Both the position numbers and the translations under genes were made by a program. From an uncultured Clostridia bacterium (GTDB taxonomy: Bacteria > Bacillota > Clostridia > Oscillospirales > Butyricicoccaceae), in contig CAMEPU010000005.1 in NCBI GenBank assembly GCA_945932315.1, positions 1 to 32,077 on the forward strand: a stretch of DNA of 32,077 bases, read 5' to 3'. Below are positions 18,095 to 28,433 of the stretch, one piece after another. Within the stretch, counting starts at the first letter, position 1. The number at the start of each line of letters is the position of its first letter. The notes beneath the pieces were generated by a model. The model was not told where the DNA came from. It did no database searches and saw only the letters and a program-made list of their open reading frames with translations.

Positions 18095-18129
18095 TTGGAG
18101 CAATTATTGGCGACATCGCCGGTTGGTGA
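18091..18129 (+). pseudogene. 12-codon stub of an ADP-ribosylglycohydrolase-family gene
   Basis: AAGGAGGAACT-ATG overlapping the ATPase stop; reads MIGAIIGDIAGW*, the family's characteristic N-terminus, then stop. Confidence 0.6.
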
Positions 18130-18253
18130 TTCGTTTTTTTCGTGTTATTTGTGCCTTTTATGACAAAGTTCATCATAGACCGGCTTTTGTGTCGTAAAAT
18201 CAGGTGGTCAAAATCGAAAAATATTGATGCATCAAGGGATTGCGGGCTCAGGT

Positions 18254-18292
18254 TTATACCGTGCCGTGACACACAAAGAGTATTTTTATCAT
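18254..18292 (-). pseudogene. Truncated 5' end of an LMW-PTP gene (remnant B)
   Basis: Minus strand GATGAGGAGCCTGAAACGG-ATG: MIKILFVCHGTV*; diverges after TGTCACGGCA. Confidence 0.7.
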
Positions 18293-18468
18293 CCGTTTCA
18301 GGCTCCTCATCCTGCGACTGCTCCTTTTTTCCTGCGAAGCATGCGGTTTTCCATTATTTTTATTATAAAGTTTCCCTTCCAAACCTTCAATATCAATCTC
18401 TTCCGGTAGACAATACGGAAGTTCAATGATAAAATTATTCATGTAGATCATTCAAAGGGAGGGCATGA

Positions 18469-20019
18469 TTGATGAACAAGATCAGTACGGATTCCTGGAA
18501 GCAGGAACTTCCGATGTTTCGGGAAAAAACAGAAGCATTTTATGCCGGAGAGCTCGATAAAAACGCCTATAAGGGATTTTCCGGCAAGTTCGGCAGCTAT
18601 GCGCAGAAGGGCGGAACGGCGCATATGCTGCGCCTGCGCATGACGGCCGGCCGGCTGACGAAGGAGAAAATGGCCTTTGTGGCGGACGCGGTTCGGAATC
18701 ACGGGGTCGATCTGCTTCACTTTACCACCTGCCAGACCGTCCAGCTGCATAACCTGAAGAAGGATTCGGTCTATGACATTATGGAGCATGCCCTCGACAG
18801 CGGCATTGTCACGATGGGCGGAGGCGGAGACTTCCCGCGCAATGTGATGTGCTCCCCGCTCTCCGGCGTGGAAAAGGGAGAGTACTTTGACGTGCTGCCG
18901 TACGCCGAAGCGATGGCCGAATACGCGATGCATTTCATCAACGCGGAGAAAATGCCGAGAAAGCTGAAGATCGGTTTTTCCAGCTCTCCGTCCAATATTA
19001 CGCATGTCACCTACCGGGATCTGGGCTTTGCCGCGAGGGAGGACGGCACCTTTGACGTCTACTGCGCGGGCGGCCTCGGCAACAACCCGAAATTCGGCGT
19101 GAAGGTCGCGGAAGCGGTCAACCCCGATCAGATCCTGTTCTACGCAAAGGCGATGTGGCTCACGTTCCGCGCCTACGGCAATTATGAGAACCGCGGCAAG
19201 GCGCGCACCCGCTACATGGTTGAAGCGCTGGGCGGCGCCGAAAACTACAAGAAGGCCTATCTGGAAAAGCTGCAGGAAGTGCTGGACTCGGGCGAAGACC
19301 TGACGCTTCATCTGAGCGTTCCGGAGATCACCAAGCGGGGCGACGGCTCGACCGCTTCCGGGCCGCGCGTGATCGCGCAGAAGCAGGAGGGCCTGTATGC
19401 GGTAAAGTGGCATCCCATCGGCGGCTCTCCGGTCCCCGCGGATTTCTGCGCGCTGTATGACGTCATCAAGGACATGGACGCGGTCGAACTGCGCCTCGAC
19501 CCGAATGAGTTCGTATACGTGATCAACTTGACGGGCGCGGAGGCCGAAAAGGTTCTGGAAGCGACGAAAAACGGCGCGGAATCCCTGTTTGAGGAGTCCG
19601 TCAGCTGCATCGGCGCGTCCATCTGCCAGCAGGGCGTGCGGGATTCGCAGGCGCTCCTGCGGGCGTGCGTCCATGCGGTGCGCGAGGCCGGGCTCCCGTG
19701 CGGCGCGCTGCCCCTCATCCATATTTCGGGCTGTCCGTCCTCCTGCGGCACCCATCAGACCGGCGCGCTGGGCTTCCGGGGCGGCGTGAAGATGATCGAC
19801 AAGGTGGCGCACCCCGCATTCGTTCTGTATGTGAACGGATGCAGCCTGCAGGGTCAGGAGACCATGGGCCGCGAGGCCGGCACCATGCTGGAGGCCGACA
19901 TCCCCGCGTTCCTCGTCGCGCTGGGAACGGCCGTGGCCGAAAGCGGCCTGTCCTTTGAAGAATGGAACGCGAAGGACCCGTCGGCCATCGACCGGATCGC
20001 AGCCCCGTACCTGAAGTGA
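18469..20019 (+). CDS. Siroheme/[4Fe-4S] nitrite/sulfite reductase
   Basis: Preceded by GGGAGGG; cluster motifs CIGASICQ (C-x5-C) and SGCPSSCGTHQ (C-x3-C); LRLRMTAGRLT and PRNVMCSPLSG typical of NirA/CysI family. Confidence 0.9.
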   Translation: MMNKISTDSWKQELPMFREKTEAFYAGELDKNAYKGFSGKFGSYAQKGGTAHMLRLRMTAGRLTKEKMAFVADAVRNHGVDLLHFTTCQTVQLHNLKKDSVYDIMEHALDSGIVTMGGGGDFPRNVMCSPLSGVEKGEYFDVLPYAEAMAEYAMHFINAEKMPRKLKIGFSSSPSNITHVTYRDLGFAAREDGTFDVYCAGGLGNNPKFGVKVAEAVNPDQILFYAKAMWLTFRAYGNYENRGKARTRYMVEALGGAENYKKAYLEKLQEVLDSGEDLTLHLSVPEITKRGDGSTASGPRVIAQKQEGLYAVKWHPIGGSPVPADFCALYDVIKDMDAVELRLDPNEFVYVINLTGAEAEKVLEATKNGAESLFEESVSCIGASICQQGVRDSQALLRACVHAVREAGLPCGALPLIHISGCPSSCGTHQTGALGFRGGVKMIDKVAHPAFVLYVNGCSLQGQETMGREAGTMLEADIPAFLVALGTAVAESGLSFEEWNAKDPSAIDRIAAPYLK

Positions 20020-20057
20020 GCGGCCGTCCGCCGGAAAAAATTTGGGAAAGAAAGCGG

Positions 20058-20086
20058 TTGACAAACCGGGAGAAACGTTTTATACT
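20058..20086 (+). promoter_or_regulatory. Sigma-A promoter of trp operon
   Basis: TTGACA - 17 bp - TATACT immediately upstream of the T-box leader. Confidence 0.8.
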
Positions 20087-20092
20087 TTATCC

Positions 20093-20375
20093 CAGTAAAC
20101 CGTTGAGGCGGAGATAACGGCGATCATGCCTATACAGAGAGTCCGTGGTGCTGAGAATCGGGCAAGAAACAAGTCGTCAAATGGACCGCTGAGGGTGCAG
20201 TCAAATGCGCGGGCTTCCGCGCAGAGTATTCTGCAACGTGAGGGCATACGTCAGTTGCCGGGGATATGTTGGTATCCTGCAAGCGCATGGTTTTTCCCAT
20301 GAATCAAGGTGGCACCGCGGATAAACGTCTTTATTCGTCCTTGACAGAAGCAATTCTTCTGTCAAGGGCGTTTTT
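20093..20375 (+). ncRNA. Trp-specific T-box riboswitch leader
   Basis: AGAGAG...GGTGCTGAGAA distal Stem I signature, specifier UGG in CAAA-TGG-ACCGCTGAG (20182-20184), T-box AAGGTGGCACCGCGG (20306-20320) and terminator CGTCCTTGACAGAAG-CAATT-CTTCTGTCAAGGGCGTTTTT (20336-20375). Confidence 0.93.
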
Positions 20376-20382
20376 GTTTGGA

Positions 20383-20423
20383 AACTCCTTTGACAGAGCA
20401 CGTCAGAGGAGTTTTTTCTTTTT
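20383..20423 (+). terminator. Second terminator-like hairpin between T-box and trpE
   Basis: AACTCCTTTGAC-AGAGCAC-GTCAGAGGAGTT followed by TTTTCTTTTT. Confidence 0.6.
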
Positions 20424-20435
20424 GGGAGGTTACAG

Positions 20436-21905
20436 ATGATGAAGATCATGCCCGCGCTGGACGAGGTCCGGGAGATCGCTGCGAGCGGCGCGTACCGGGT
20501 TCTGCCGGTCAGCTGTGAGATTTTGTCCGACTGCTGCACGCCGATCGAGGCGCTGCGCGTGCTCAAAAACGTATCGACCCACTGCTATCTGCTGGAATCG
20601 GTCGCGGAGCGGGAAAAGTGGGGCCGGTACACCTTCCTGGGCTTCGATCCCAAGCTCGAGATCACCTGCATCGACGGCACGGTCCGGGCGGGCGATATCC
20701 AGCTGAAAACCGACGATCCGTCCGCGTTTCTGCGCCAGATTCTCGCCGAATACAAGAGCCCCCGTTTCGATTACCTGCCCTCCTTCACGGGCGGTCTCGT
20801 CGGATATTTTTCGTATGATTACCTCGGTTACAGCGAACCCGCCGTACGGACCGACGTGCAGGACACCGAGGCCTTCAAGGACGTCGATCTCATGCTCTTT
20901 GACAAGGTGATCGCGTTTGACAACTTCCGCCAGAAGATCATCCTGATCGTCAATATGTCGCTCGAGGACCCGGAAACCGGCTACAACAAGGCCGTGCTCG
21001 AGCTCAAACAGCTCTGTGAGCTGCTCCGCACCGGGGAACAGAAGCAGGAGGAGCCCGGCCGCCTGCTGGGCGAGGTCACGCCGCTGTTCGACCGGGAGAC
21101 CTACTGCTCGATGGTCGAGCAGGCCAAACGCCACATCCGGGAGGGCGACATCTTCCAGATCGTCCTGTCGAACCGGCTGAGCGCTCCGTTTGAGGGCAGC
21201 CTGCTCGACACCTACCGCGTCCTGCGGACGGTCAATCCGTCGCCTTACATGTTCTATTTCTCGGGCACCGACGTCGAGGTCGCGGGCGCGTCGCCCGAAA
21301 CGCTGGTCAAGCTGGAAAACGGCGTGCTGCACACCTTCCCGCTCGCGGGCACCCGGCCGCGGGGCAAAACCGAGGCCGAGGACAGGGCGCTCGAAGCCGA
21401 GCTGCTCGCCGACGAAAAGGAGCTGGCCGAGCACAACATGCTGGTCGACCTCGGCCGCAACGACCTCGGCCGGGTGAGCAAATTCGGCTCCGTGCAGGTG
21501 GAGACTCTCCACTCGATCGAGCGCTACTCCCACGTGATGCACATCGGCTCGACCGTGCGGGGCGAGATCCGGGAGGACTGCGACGCGCTCGATGCGATCG
21601 AAGCCGTGCTCCCGGCCGGCACCCTGTCGGGCGCGCCCACGACCCGGGCCTGCCAGCTGATCGGCGCGCTCGAAAACAACAAGCGGGGCATCTACGGCGG
21701 CGCGATCGGCTACATCGACTTTACCGGGAACATGGACACCTGCATCGCCATCCGGATCGCGTACAAAAAGAACGGCAAGGTGTTCGTCCGGAGCGGCGCC
21801 GGCATCGTGGCCGACTCGGTCCCCGAAAAGGAATTTGAAGAATGCATCAACAAGGCGCGGGCGGTCGTGAGCGCCCTCGAGCTGGCCGGGGAGGCGGACT
21901 TATGA
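20436..21905 (+). CDS. trpE: Anthranilate synthase component I
   Basis: Chorismate-binding motifs: GDIFQIVLSNR, GASPETLVKLENG, TFPLAGTRPRG, AEHNMLVDLGRNDLGRV, GTLSGAPTTRACQLI, VRSGAGIVADS. Confidence 0.96.
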   Translation: MMKIMPALDEVREIAASGAYRVLPVSCEILSDCCTPIEALRVLKNVSTHCYLLESVAEREKWGRYTFLGFDPKLEITCIDGTVRAGDIQLKTDDPSAFLRQILAEYKSPRFDYLPSFTGGLVGYFSYDYLGYSEPAVRTDVQDTEAFKDVDLMLFDKVIAFDNFRQKIILIVNMSLEDPETGYNKAVLELKQLCELLRTGEQKQEEPGRLLGEVTPLFDRETYCSMVEQAKRHIREGDIFQIVLSNRLSAPFEGSLLDTYRVLRTVNPSPYMFYFSGTDVEVAGASPETLVKLENGVLHTFPLAGTRPRGKTEAEDRALEAELLADEKELAEHNMLVDLGRNDLGRVSKFGSVQVETLHSIERYSHVMHIGSTVRGEIREDCDALDAIEAVLPAGTLSGAPTTRACQLIGALENNKRGIYGGAIGYIDFTGNMDTCIAIRIAYKKNGKVFVRSGAGIVADSVPEKEFEECINKARAVVSALELAGEADL

Positions 21906-22492
21906 TTTTACTGATCGACAACTATGACAGCTTTTCCTATAACCTCTATCAGCTCATCGGGGAGCTCGAGCCCGATATCCGGGTCATCCGCAACGACGAG
22001 CTGACGGTCGAAGAGATCCGGGCGTTGAGGCCCGACCGCATCATCCTGTCGCCCGGCCCGGGCCGCCCCGAAAACGCGGGCGTCACGATGGAGGCCGCGC
22101 TCGAGCTGGGAAAGGAAATCCCGGTGCTCGGCGTGTGTCTCGGGCATCAGGCCATCTGCGCGGCCTTCGGCGCGACCGTGACCTACGCCAAAAGGCTCAT
22201 GCACGGCAAGCAGTCCGAGGCGCGGTTTGACCCGGCCTGCCCGCTGTTCGCGGGCTGTCCCGAGACCGCGCCCGTCGCCCGGTATCACTCCCTCGCGGCC
22301 GACGCCGCCACCCTCCCGGAGTGTCTGAAAGTCACCGCCCGCACGGAGGACGGCGAGGTGATGGCCGTGCAGCACCGCGATTACCCCATCTTCGGCGTGC
22401 AGTTCCACCCCGAATCCATCATGACGCCGGACGGCAGGACCATGTTGAAAAACTTTATCCATCTCGAAAAGGAGCAGATAGATCATGATTAA
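21902..22492 (+). CDS. trpG: Anthranilate synthase component II (glutamine amidotransferase)
   Basis: [52 protein letters not shown]. Confidence 0.96.
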   Translation: MILLIDNYDSFSYNLYQLIGELEPDIRVIRNDELTVEEIRALRPDRIILSPGPGRPENAGVTMEAALELGKEIPVLGVCLGHQAICAAFGATVTYAKRLMHGKQSEARFDPACPLFAGCPETAPVARYHSLAADAATLPECLKVTARTEDGEVMAVQHRDYPIFGVQFHPESIMTPDGRTMLKNFIHLEKEQIDHD

Positions 22493-23516
22493 GGAAGCCA
22501 TTGTAAAAATTGTGAACAAGGAAGACCTCACCTACGACGAGGCCTACGCGGTCATGAACGAGATCATGAGCGGCGAGACCACCCCGACCCAGAACGCGGC
22601 TTTCCTGGCGGCGCTTTCGACCAAGAGCGCGCGGGCTGAGACCACCGACGAGATCGCGGGCTGCGCGGCCGCGATGCGCGACCACGCGGTCAGGGTCGAG
22701 ACCGATATGGATCTGTTTGAGATCGTCGGCACGGGCGGCGACGGGGCGCACAGCTTCAATATCTCCACCACCTCGGCGCTGGTGGCCGCGGCGGGCGGCG
22801 TCAAGGTGGCAAAGCACGGCAACCGCGCCGCGTCCTCGCAGTGCGGCACGGCCGACTGTCTGGAGGCGCTGGGCGTCAACATCCAGCAGAGCCCGGAACG
22901 CTGCATCGAGCTGTTAAACGAGGCCGGCATGTGCTTCTTCTTTGCGCAGAAATACCACACCTCCATGAAATACGTGGGCCCGATCCGCAAGGAACTGGGT
23001 TTCCGCACGCTGTTTAACATTCTGGGGCCGCTGACCAACCCGGGCAGCCCCAAGCTGCAGCTGCTCGGCGTCTATGACGAATATCTGGTCGAGCCGCTGG
23101 CGCAGGTGCTGATCAATCTTGGCGTGAAGCGGGGCATGGTCGTCTATGGGCAGGACAAGCTCGATGAGATCTCGACGAGCGCGCCGACCACGGTCTGCGA
23201 GTTCCAGAACGGCTGGTTCAAGTCTTATACCATCGCGCCCGAGGATTTCGGCTTTGAACGCAGCACGAAGGAAGATCTGGTCGGCGGCACGCCCGAGGAG
23301 AACGCGCGGATCACGCGGGCGATCCTGAGCGGGGAGAAGGGCGCCAAGAGAAACGCGGTGCTGATGAACGCGGGCGCGGCCCTGTACCTCGGCGGCAAGG
23401 CGGAGAGCATGAAGGAGGGCGTCCGGCTCGCGGCCGAGCTCATCGACTCGGGCAAGGCGCTTGAGACGCTCGAAAAACTGATCGAGGTCAGCAACCGCCC
23501 GGAGGTGGAGGGATGA
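22485..23516 (+). CDS. trpD: Anthranilate phosphoribosyltransferase
   Basis: [50 protein letters not shown] and NILGPLTNP. Confidence 0.96.
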   Translation: MIKEAIVKIVNKEDLTYDEAYAVMNEIMSGETTPTQNAAFLAALSTKSARAETTDEIAGCAAAMRDHAVRVETDMDLFEIVGTGGDGAHSFNISTTSALVAAAGGVKVAKHGNRAASSQCGTADCLEALGVNIQQSPERCIELLNEAGMCFFFAQKYHTSMKYVGPIRKELGFRTLFNILGPLTNPGSPKLQLLGVYDEYLVEPLAQVLINLGVKRGMVVYGQDKLDEISTSAPTTVCEFQNGWFKSYTIAPEDFGFERSTKEDLVGGTPEENARITRAILSGEKGAKRNAVLMNAGAALYLGGKAESMKEGVRLAAELIDSGKALETLEKLIEVSNRPEVEG

Positions 23517-24295
23517 CCATCCTCGATCAGCTCGCGGCGCACGCCCGGGAGCGCACCGAACAGGCGAAACAGCGGGTGCCGCTCGAGGAACTCAAACAGC
23601 GGGCGCTCGCCCTCCCGAAAGGGGACTTTGCCTTTGAAAACGCGCTGCGAAAGCCCGGCCTGTCCTTCATCTGCGAGTGCAAAAAGGCCTCGCCCTCCAA
23701 GGGGCTAATCGCGCCCAACTTTCCGTACCTTAAGATCGCGCGGGAGTACGAAGCCGCCGGAGCCGACTGCATCTCGGTGCTGACCGAGCCCAAATGGTTC
23801 CTCGGCAGCGACAGCTATCTGCGCGAGATCGCGTCGGCCGTCTCCGTCCCTTGCCTGCGCAAGGACTTCACGGTGGACGAATACATGATCTATGAGGCAA
23901 AGCTGCTGGGCGCGTCGGCGGTGCTGCTGATCTGCTCCATCCTGTCGGAGGAGCAGATCCGGGAATATCTCGCCGTGTGCGACGCGCCCGGCCTGTCCGC
24001 GCTGGTCGAGGCGCATGATGAAGCCGAGGTGCGGATGGCGCTGCGCGCGGGCGCGCGGGTGATCGGCGTCAACAACCGCAATTTGAAGGATTTTTCGGTC
24101 GACACCGAAAACAGCCGCAGGCTGCGGGCGCTGATCCCGTCCGACGTGCTGTTCGTCTCCGAAAGCGGCGTGCGGGACGCGGCGGACGTCGAAACGCTGC
24201 GCGGGATCGGGGCCGACGCGGTGCTGATCGGGGAGGCGCTCATGCGCGCGCCCGATAAGAAAGCCGCCCTCGCGGCCCTCCGGGGTGTGTCATGA
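23513..24295 (+). CDS. trpC: Indole-3-glycerol phosphate synthase
   Basis: [69 protein letters not shown]. Confidence 0.96.
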   Translation: MTILDQLAAHARERTEQAKQRVPLEELKQRALALPKGDFAFENALRKPGLSFICECKKASPSKGLIAPNFPYLKIAREYEAAGADCISVLTEPKWFLGSDSYLREIASAVSVPCLRKDFTVDEYMIYEAKLLGASAVLLICSILSEEQIREYLAVCDAPGLSALVEAHDEAEVRMALRAGARVIGVNNRNLKDFSVDTENSRRLRALIPSDVLFVSESGVRDAADVETLRGIGADAVLIGEALMRAPDKKAALAALRGVS

Positions 24296-24899
24296 CCAGG
24301 ATCAAGCTCTGCGGCCTTTCACGGCCGTGCGATATCGAAGCCGCGAACGCGCTGCAGCCGGACTACATCGGCTTCGTGTTCGCGCCCAAAAGCCGGCGGT
24401 ATGTGTCCCCCGAGACGGCCGCCGGGCTCAGAAAGCGGCTCGACCCCGCAATCCGGGCGGTCGGCGTGTTTGTGAACGAGCGCCCCGAAGCGGTCGCGGC
24501 GCTGCTGCGCGCGGGCACGATCGACATCGCCCAGCTGCACGGCGGCGAGGACGCAGCGTACATCGAACGGCTGCGCGCGCTGACCGGACAGCCGATCATG
24601 CAGGCCTTTCGGATGGAAAGCGAGCGGGATATCGCCGCCGCGCAGGCGAGCACGGCCGATTCCGTGCTGCTCGACTCGGGCGCGGGCGGCACGGGAACGG
24701 CGTTCGACTGGACGCTGCTCCGCAGCATCGGCCGCCCGTATTTTCTGGCGGGCGGGCTCAGCCCGGACAATGTGGGAAACGCGGTCCGGCTGCTCCACCC
24801 TTACGCGGTGGACGTCAGCTCGGGCATTGAGACGGACGGAAAAAAAGACCGGAATAAAATGGCGGCCTTCGTGGCCGCCGTGAGAAAGGAAGAAACGGA

Positions 24900-24903
<4 letters not shown>
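24292..24903 (+). CDS. trpF: Phosphoribosylanthranilate isomerase
   Basis: [61 protein letters not shown]. Confidence 0.95.
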
Positions 24904-26082
<1,179 letters not shown>

Positions 26083-26090
<8 letters not shown>

Positions 26091-26853
26091 GATTCCATCG
26101 GCCTTCCGGAATGGAAAGGCGTTCATCCCGTTCATCACCTGCGGCGATCCCGATCTCGAGACGACGGTCGCCGTCGTCCGCGCCGCGGTCGCGAACGGCG
26201 CCGACCTCATCGAGCTCGGCATCCCGTTCTCCGATCCCACCGCCGAGGGGCCCGTCATTCAGGGGGCCAACCTGCGCGCGCTGACCGGCGGCGTCACGAC
26301 GGACAAGATCTTTGACCTCGTCCGGGAGCTGCGTTCCGATGTGACAGTCCCGATGGTGTTCATGACTTATGCGAACGTGGTCTTTTCCTATGGCGCGGAG
26401 CGTTTCCTCTCCACCTGCCGGGACGTCGGCATCGACGGGCTGATCCTGCCCGACCTGCCCTTTGAGGAAAAGGACGAATTCCTGCCGGTCTGCCGCAAAT
26501 ACGGCGTCGATCTGATTTCGCTCATCGCGCCGACGTCCGAAAACCGGATCGCCATGATCGCGAAGGAGGCCGAGGGCTTCCTGTACATCGTTTCGAGTCT
26601 GGGCGTCACCGGCATGCGGAGCGAGATTAAGACCGACCTCGCCTCGATCATTTCGGTCGTCCGCCAGAATACCGACATCCCCTGCGCGATCGGCTTCGGC
26701 ATCTCGACGCCCGAACAGGCGAAGAAAATGGCCGGCCTGTCCGACGGCGCGATCGTCGGCTCGGCCATCATCAAACTGCTCGAGCAGTACGGCCGGGAGG
26801 CCGCCGGCCCGGTCGGCGAATATGTGAAGTCCATGAAGGACGCGATCCGATAA
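26083..26853 (+). CDS. trpA: Tryptophan synthase alpha chain
   Basis: [55 protein letters not shown]. Confidence 0.96.
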
Positions 26854-26854
26854 C

Positions 26855-26886
26855 AAAAAACGCCGTGCGAACGCACGGCGTTTTTT
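26855..26886. terminator. trp operon terminator (bidirectional)
   Basis: AAAAAACGCCGTGCG-AA-CGCACGGCGTTTTTT. Confidence 0.88.
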
Positions 26887-26901
26887 GAATGTTTCACAAT
26901 G

Positions 26902-27624
26902 TTACATCCCGCGCAGGAAGCGCAGAACGGCCAGATTGAAACGGCCGGGGGCTTGGGCGGCGCAGAAGTGGCCTGCGCCCGCGATGGTCTCCCGGCGGAC
27001 GCGGGGCAGCGCCGCGGCGATGCGGTCGGTCTCGGCGGTGCGGATGAGGTCGTGCTCGCCCGTGATGACCAGCGTTTCGGCTTCAATGCGGGAGAGGTCG
27101 GAGAAGGTGACGCCGTAGCTGTGCACCATCAGGCCGAGCACGTCGCGCCGGTGGGCTGCTTCCGGGTCGCTCCTGCCCAGCAGGGAGAGCAGGCCGTAGG
27201 CCGGGTAGAGGGGAAGCTGCACCCAGGGCTGCACGCCCTCGAGCATGCGCACGTTCGCGCCGTTTAAAATGAGCTTGTCCACCCGCTCGGGCCAGCGCAG
27301 GGCGAAGGTCAGCGCGACGTTGCCGCCGTCCGAAAAGCCCAGAATGTGCGCCCGCTCGATCCCGAGCGCGTCCATCACGTCGAGCAGGTCCTCGGCCATC
27401 CGGCCGATGGAAAGCCCTTCCTCACCCGGCGTCGAGCCGCCGTGGCCCCGGCTGTCGACCGTGATCACCCGGTAAAAGTGGGAAAAGGGCTCAAACTGCG
27501 CGCGAAAATACAGGCCATCCTCCCCGTTGCCGTGCAGCAGGATGAGGGGCTCGCCCGCCCCCGCCTCCCGGCAGAGCAGGCTGGCTGTGCCGCTGGCGAT
27601 GCGATATTCCTGCATAACGATCAT
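26902..27624 (-). CDS. Alpha/beta hydrolase
   Basis: LILLHGNGEDGLYFRAQFEPFS, VDSRGHGGS, ILGFSDGGNVAL nucleophile elbow, GEHDLI, GAGHF. Confidence 0.88.
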   Translation of the reverse strand: MIVMQEYRIASGTASLLCREAGAGEPLILLHGNGEDGLYFRAQFEPFSHFYRVITVDSRGHGGSTPGEEGLSIGRMAEDLLDVMDALGIERAHILGFSDGGNVALTFALRWPERVDKLILNGANVRMLEGVQPWVQLPLYPAYGLLSLLGRSDPEAAHRRDVLGLMVHSYGVTFSDLSRIEAETLVITGEHDLIRTAETDRIAAALPRVRRETIAGAGHFCAAQAPGRFNLAVLRFLRGM

Positions 27625-27634
27625 CCTTTCCGAT

Positions 27635-28336
27635 TCAAAGGCCGAACATGGTGAACAGGGCCGAGACGGCGGGAGCCAGCAGAAGGGCGGGCAGCATGTT
27701 GGTCAGGCGCACCTGCTTGATGCCCAGAATGCGGAAGCCCGCGATAAAGGTGAGCACGCCGCCGACGGCCGAGAAATCCGCGATCATGGTCGGGCTCATA
27801 ACGGGCACGATGAGCCCGGCGGAGAAGAACAGGATCATGAAAATGATGCACTGCGGAATGGCGATGGCCGCGACGATCAGGCCGAGCGAGGGCGCGAAGA
27901 TGGCGGCCGTGGGCAGATCCAGAATGGTCTTGGCCAGCAGCACCGAGCCGTCGCCCGTCATGCCCTCATTGAGCGCACCGAAGATGCCGGTGCCGCTCGC
28001 GCAGAACAGCACGAGAACCGAAAGCAGGCTGTTCATCTGCTCGGCGGTCATGCTCGAGCCGCGCAGGGCTTTGGTCTGCGCCCAGCGGAGCCCCTGATCG
28101 ATCCGTCGCTCGATGCAGCACAGCTCGCCCAGAATGGTGCCCACGATCAGGGACAGGATGACGACCGACAGGCTGTGCACGCCGGTCATCAGCGTCACAC
28201 CGATCAGCATCGCGCTGAAGCCGAACACGTTGGGCAGGCTTTCTCGCACCCGTTCGGGCAGATATTTTCCAAACACCGCGCCCAGCACGCCGCCGAGCGC
28301 GACCGCGAGCGAATTCATGATGCATCCGATTGGCAT
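27635..28336 (-). CDS. DUF554 family membrane protein
   Basis: MPIGCIMNSLAVALGGVLGAVFGKYLPERVRESLPNVFGFSAMLIGVTLM...CASGTGIFGALNEGMTGD. Confidence 0.88.
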   Translation of the reverse strand: MPIGCIMNSLAVALGGVLGAVFGKYLPERVRESLPNVFGFSAMLIGVTLMTGVHSLSVVILSLIVGTILGELCCIERRIDQGLRWAQTKALRGSSMTAEQMNSLLSVLVLFCASGTGIFGALNEGMTGDGSVLLAKTILDLPTAAIFAPSLGLIVAAIAIPQCIIFMILFFSAGLIVPVMSPTMIADFSAVGGVLTFIAGFRILGIKQVRLTNMLPALLLAPAVSALFTMFGL

Positions 28337-28393
28337 AGAGTTTTCCTCCCCGTCTTTTCTATCTCCAGTATAACAGAAAATGGGGAAAAAAGG

Positions 28394-28422
28394 AACCTCC
28401 TCCGCGCAATGCGGAGGAGGTT
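28394..28422 (-). terminator. Intrinsic terminator downstream of the foldase gene
   Basis: AACCTCCTCCGC-GCAAT-GCGGAGGAGGTT with T run on the minus strand. Confidence 0.75.
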
Positions 28423-28433
28423 GGATGCGAAAT

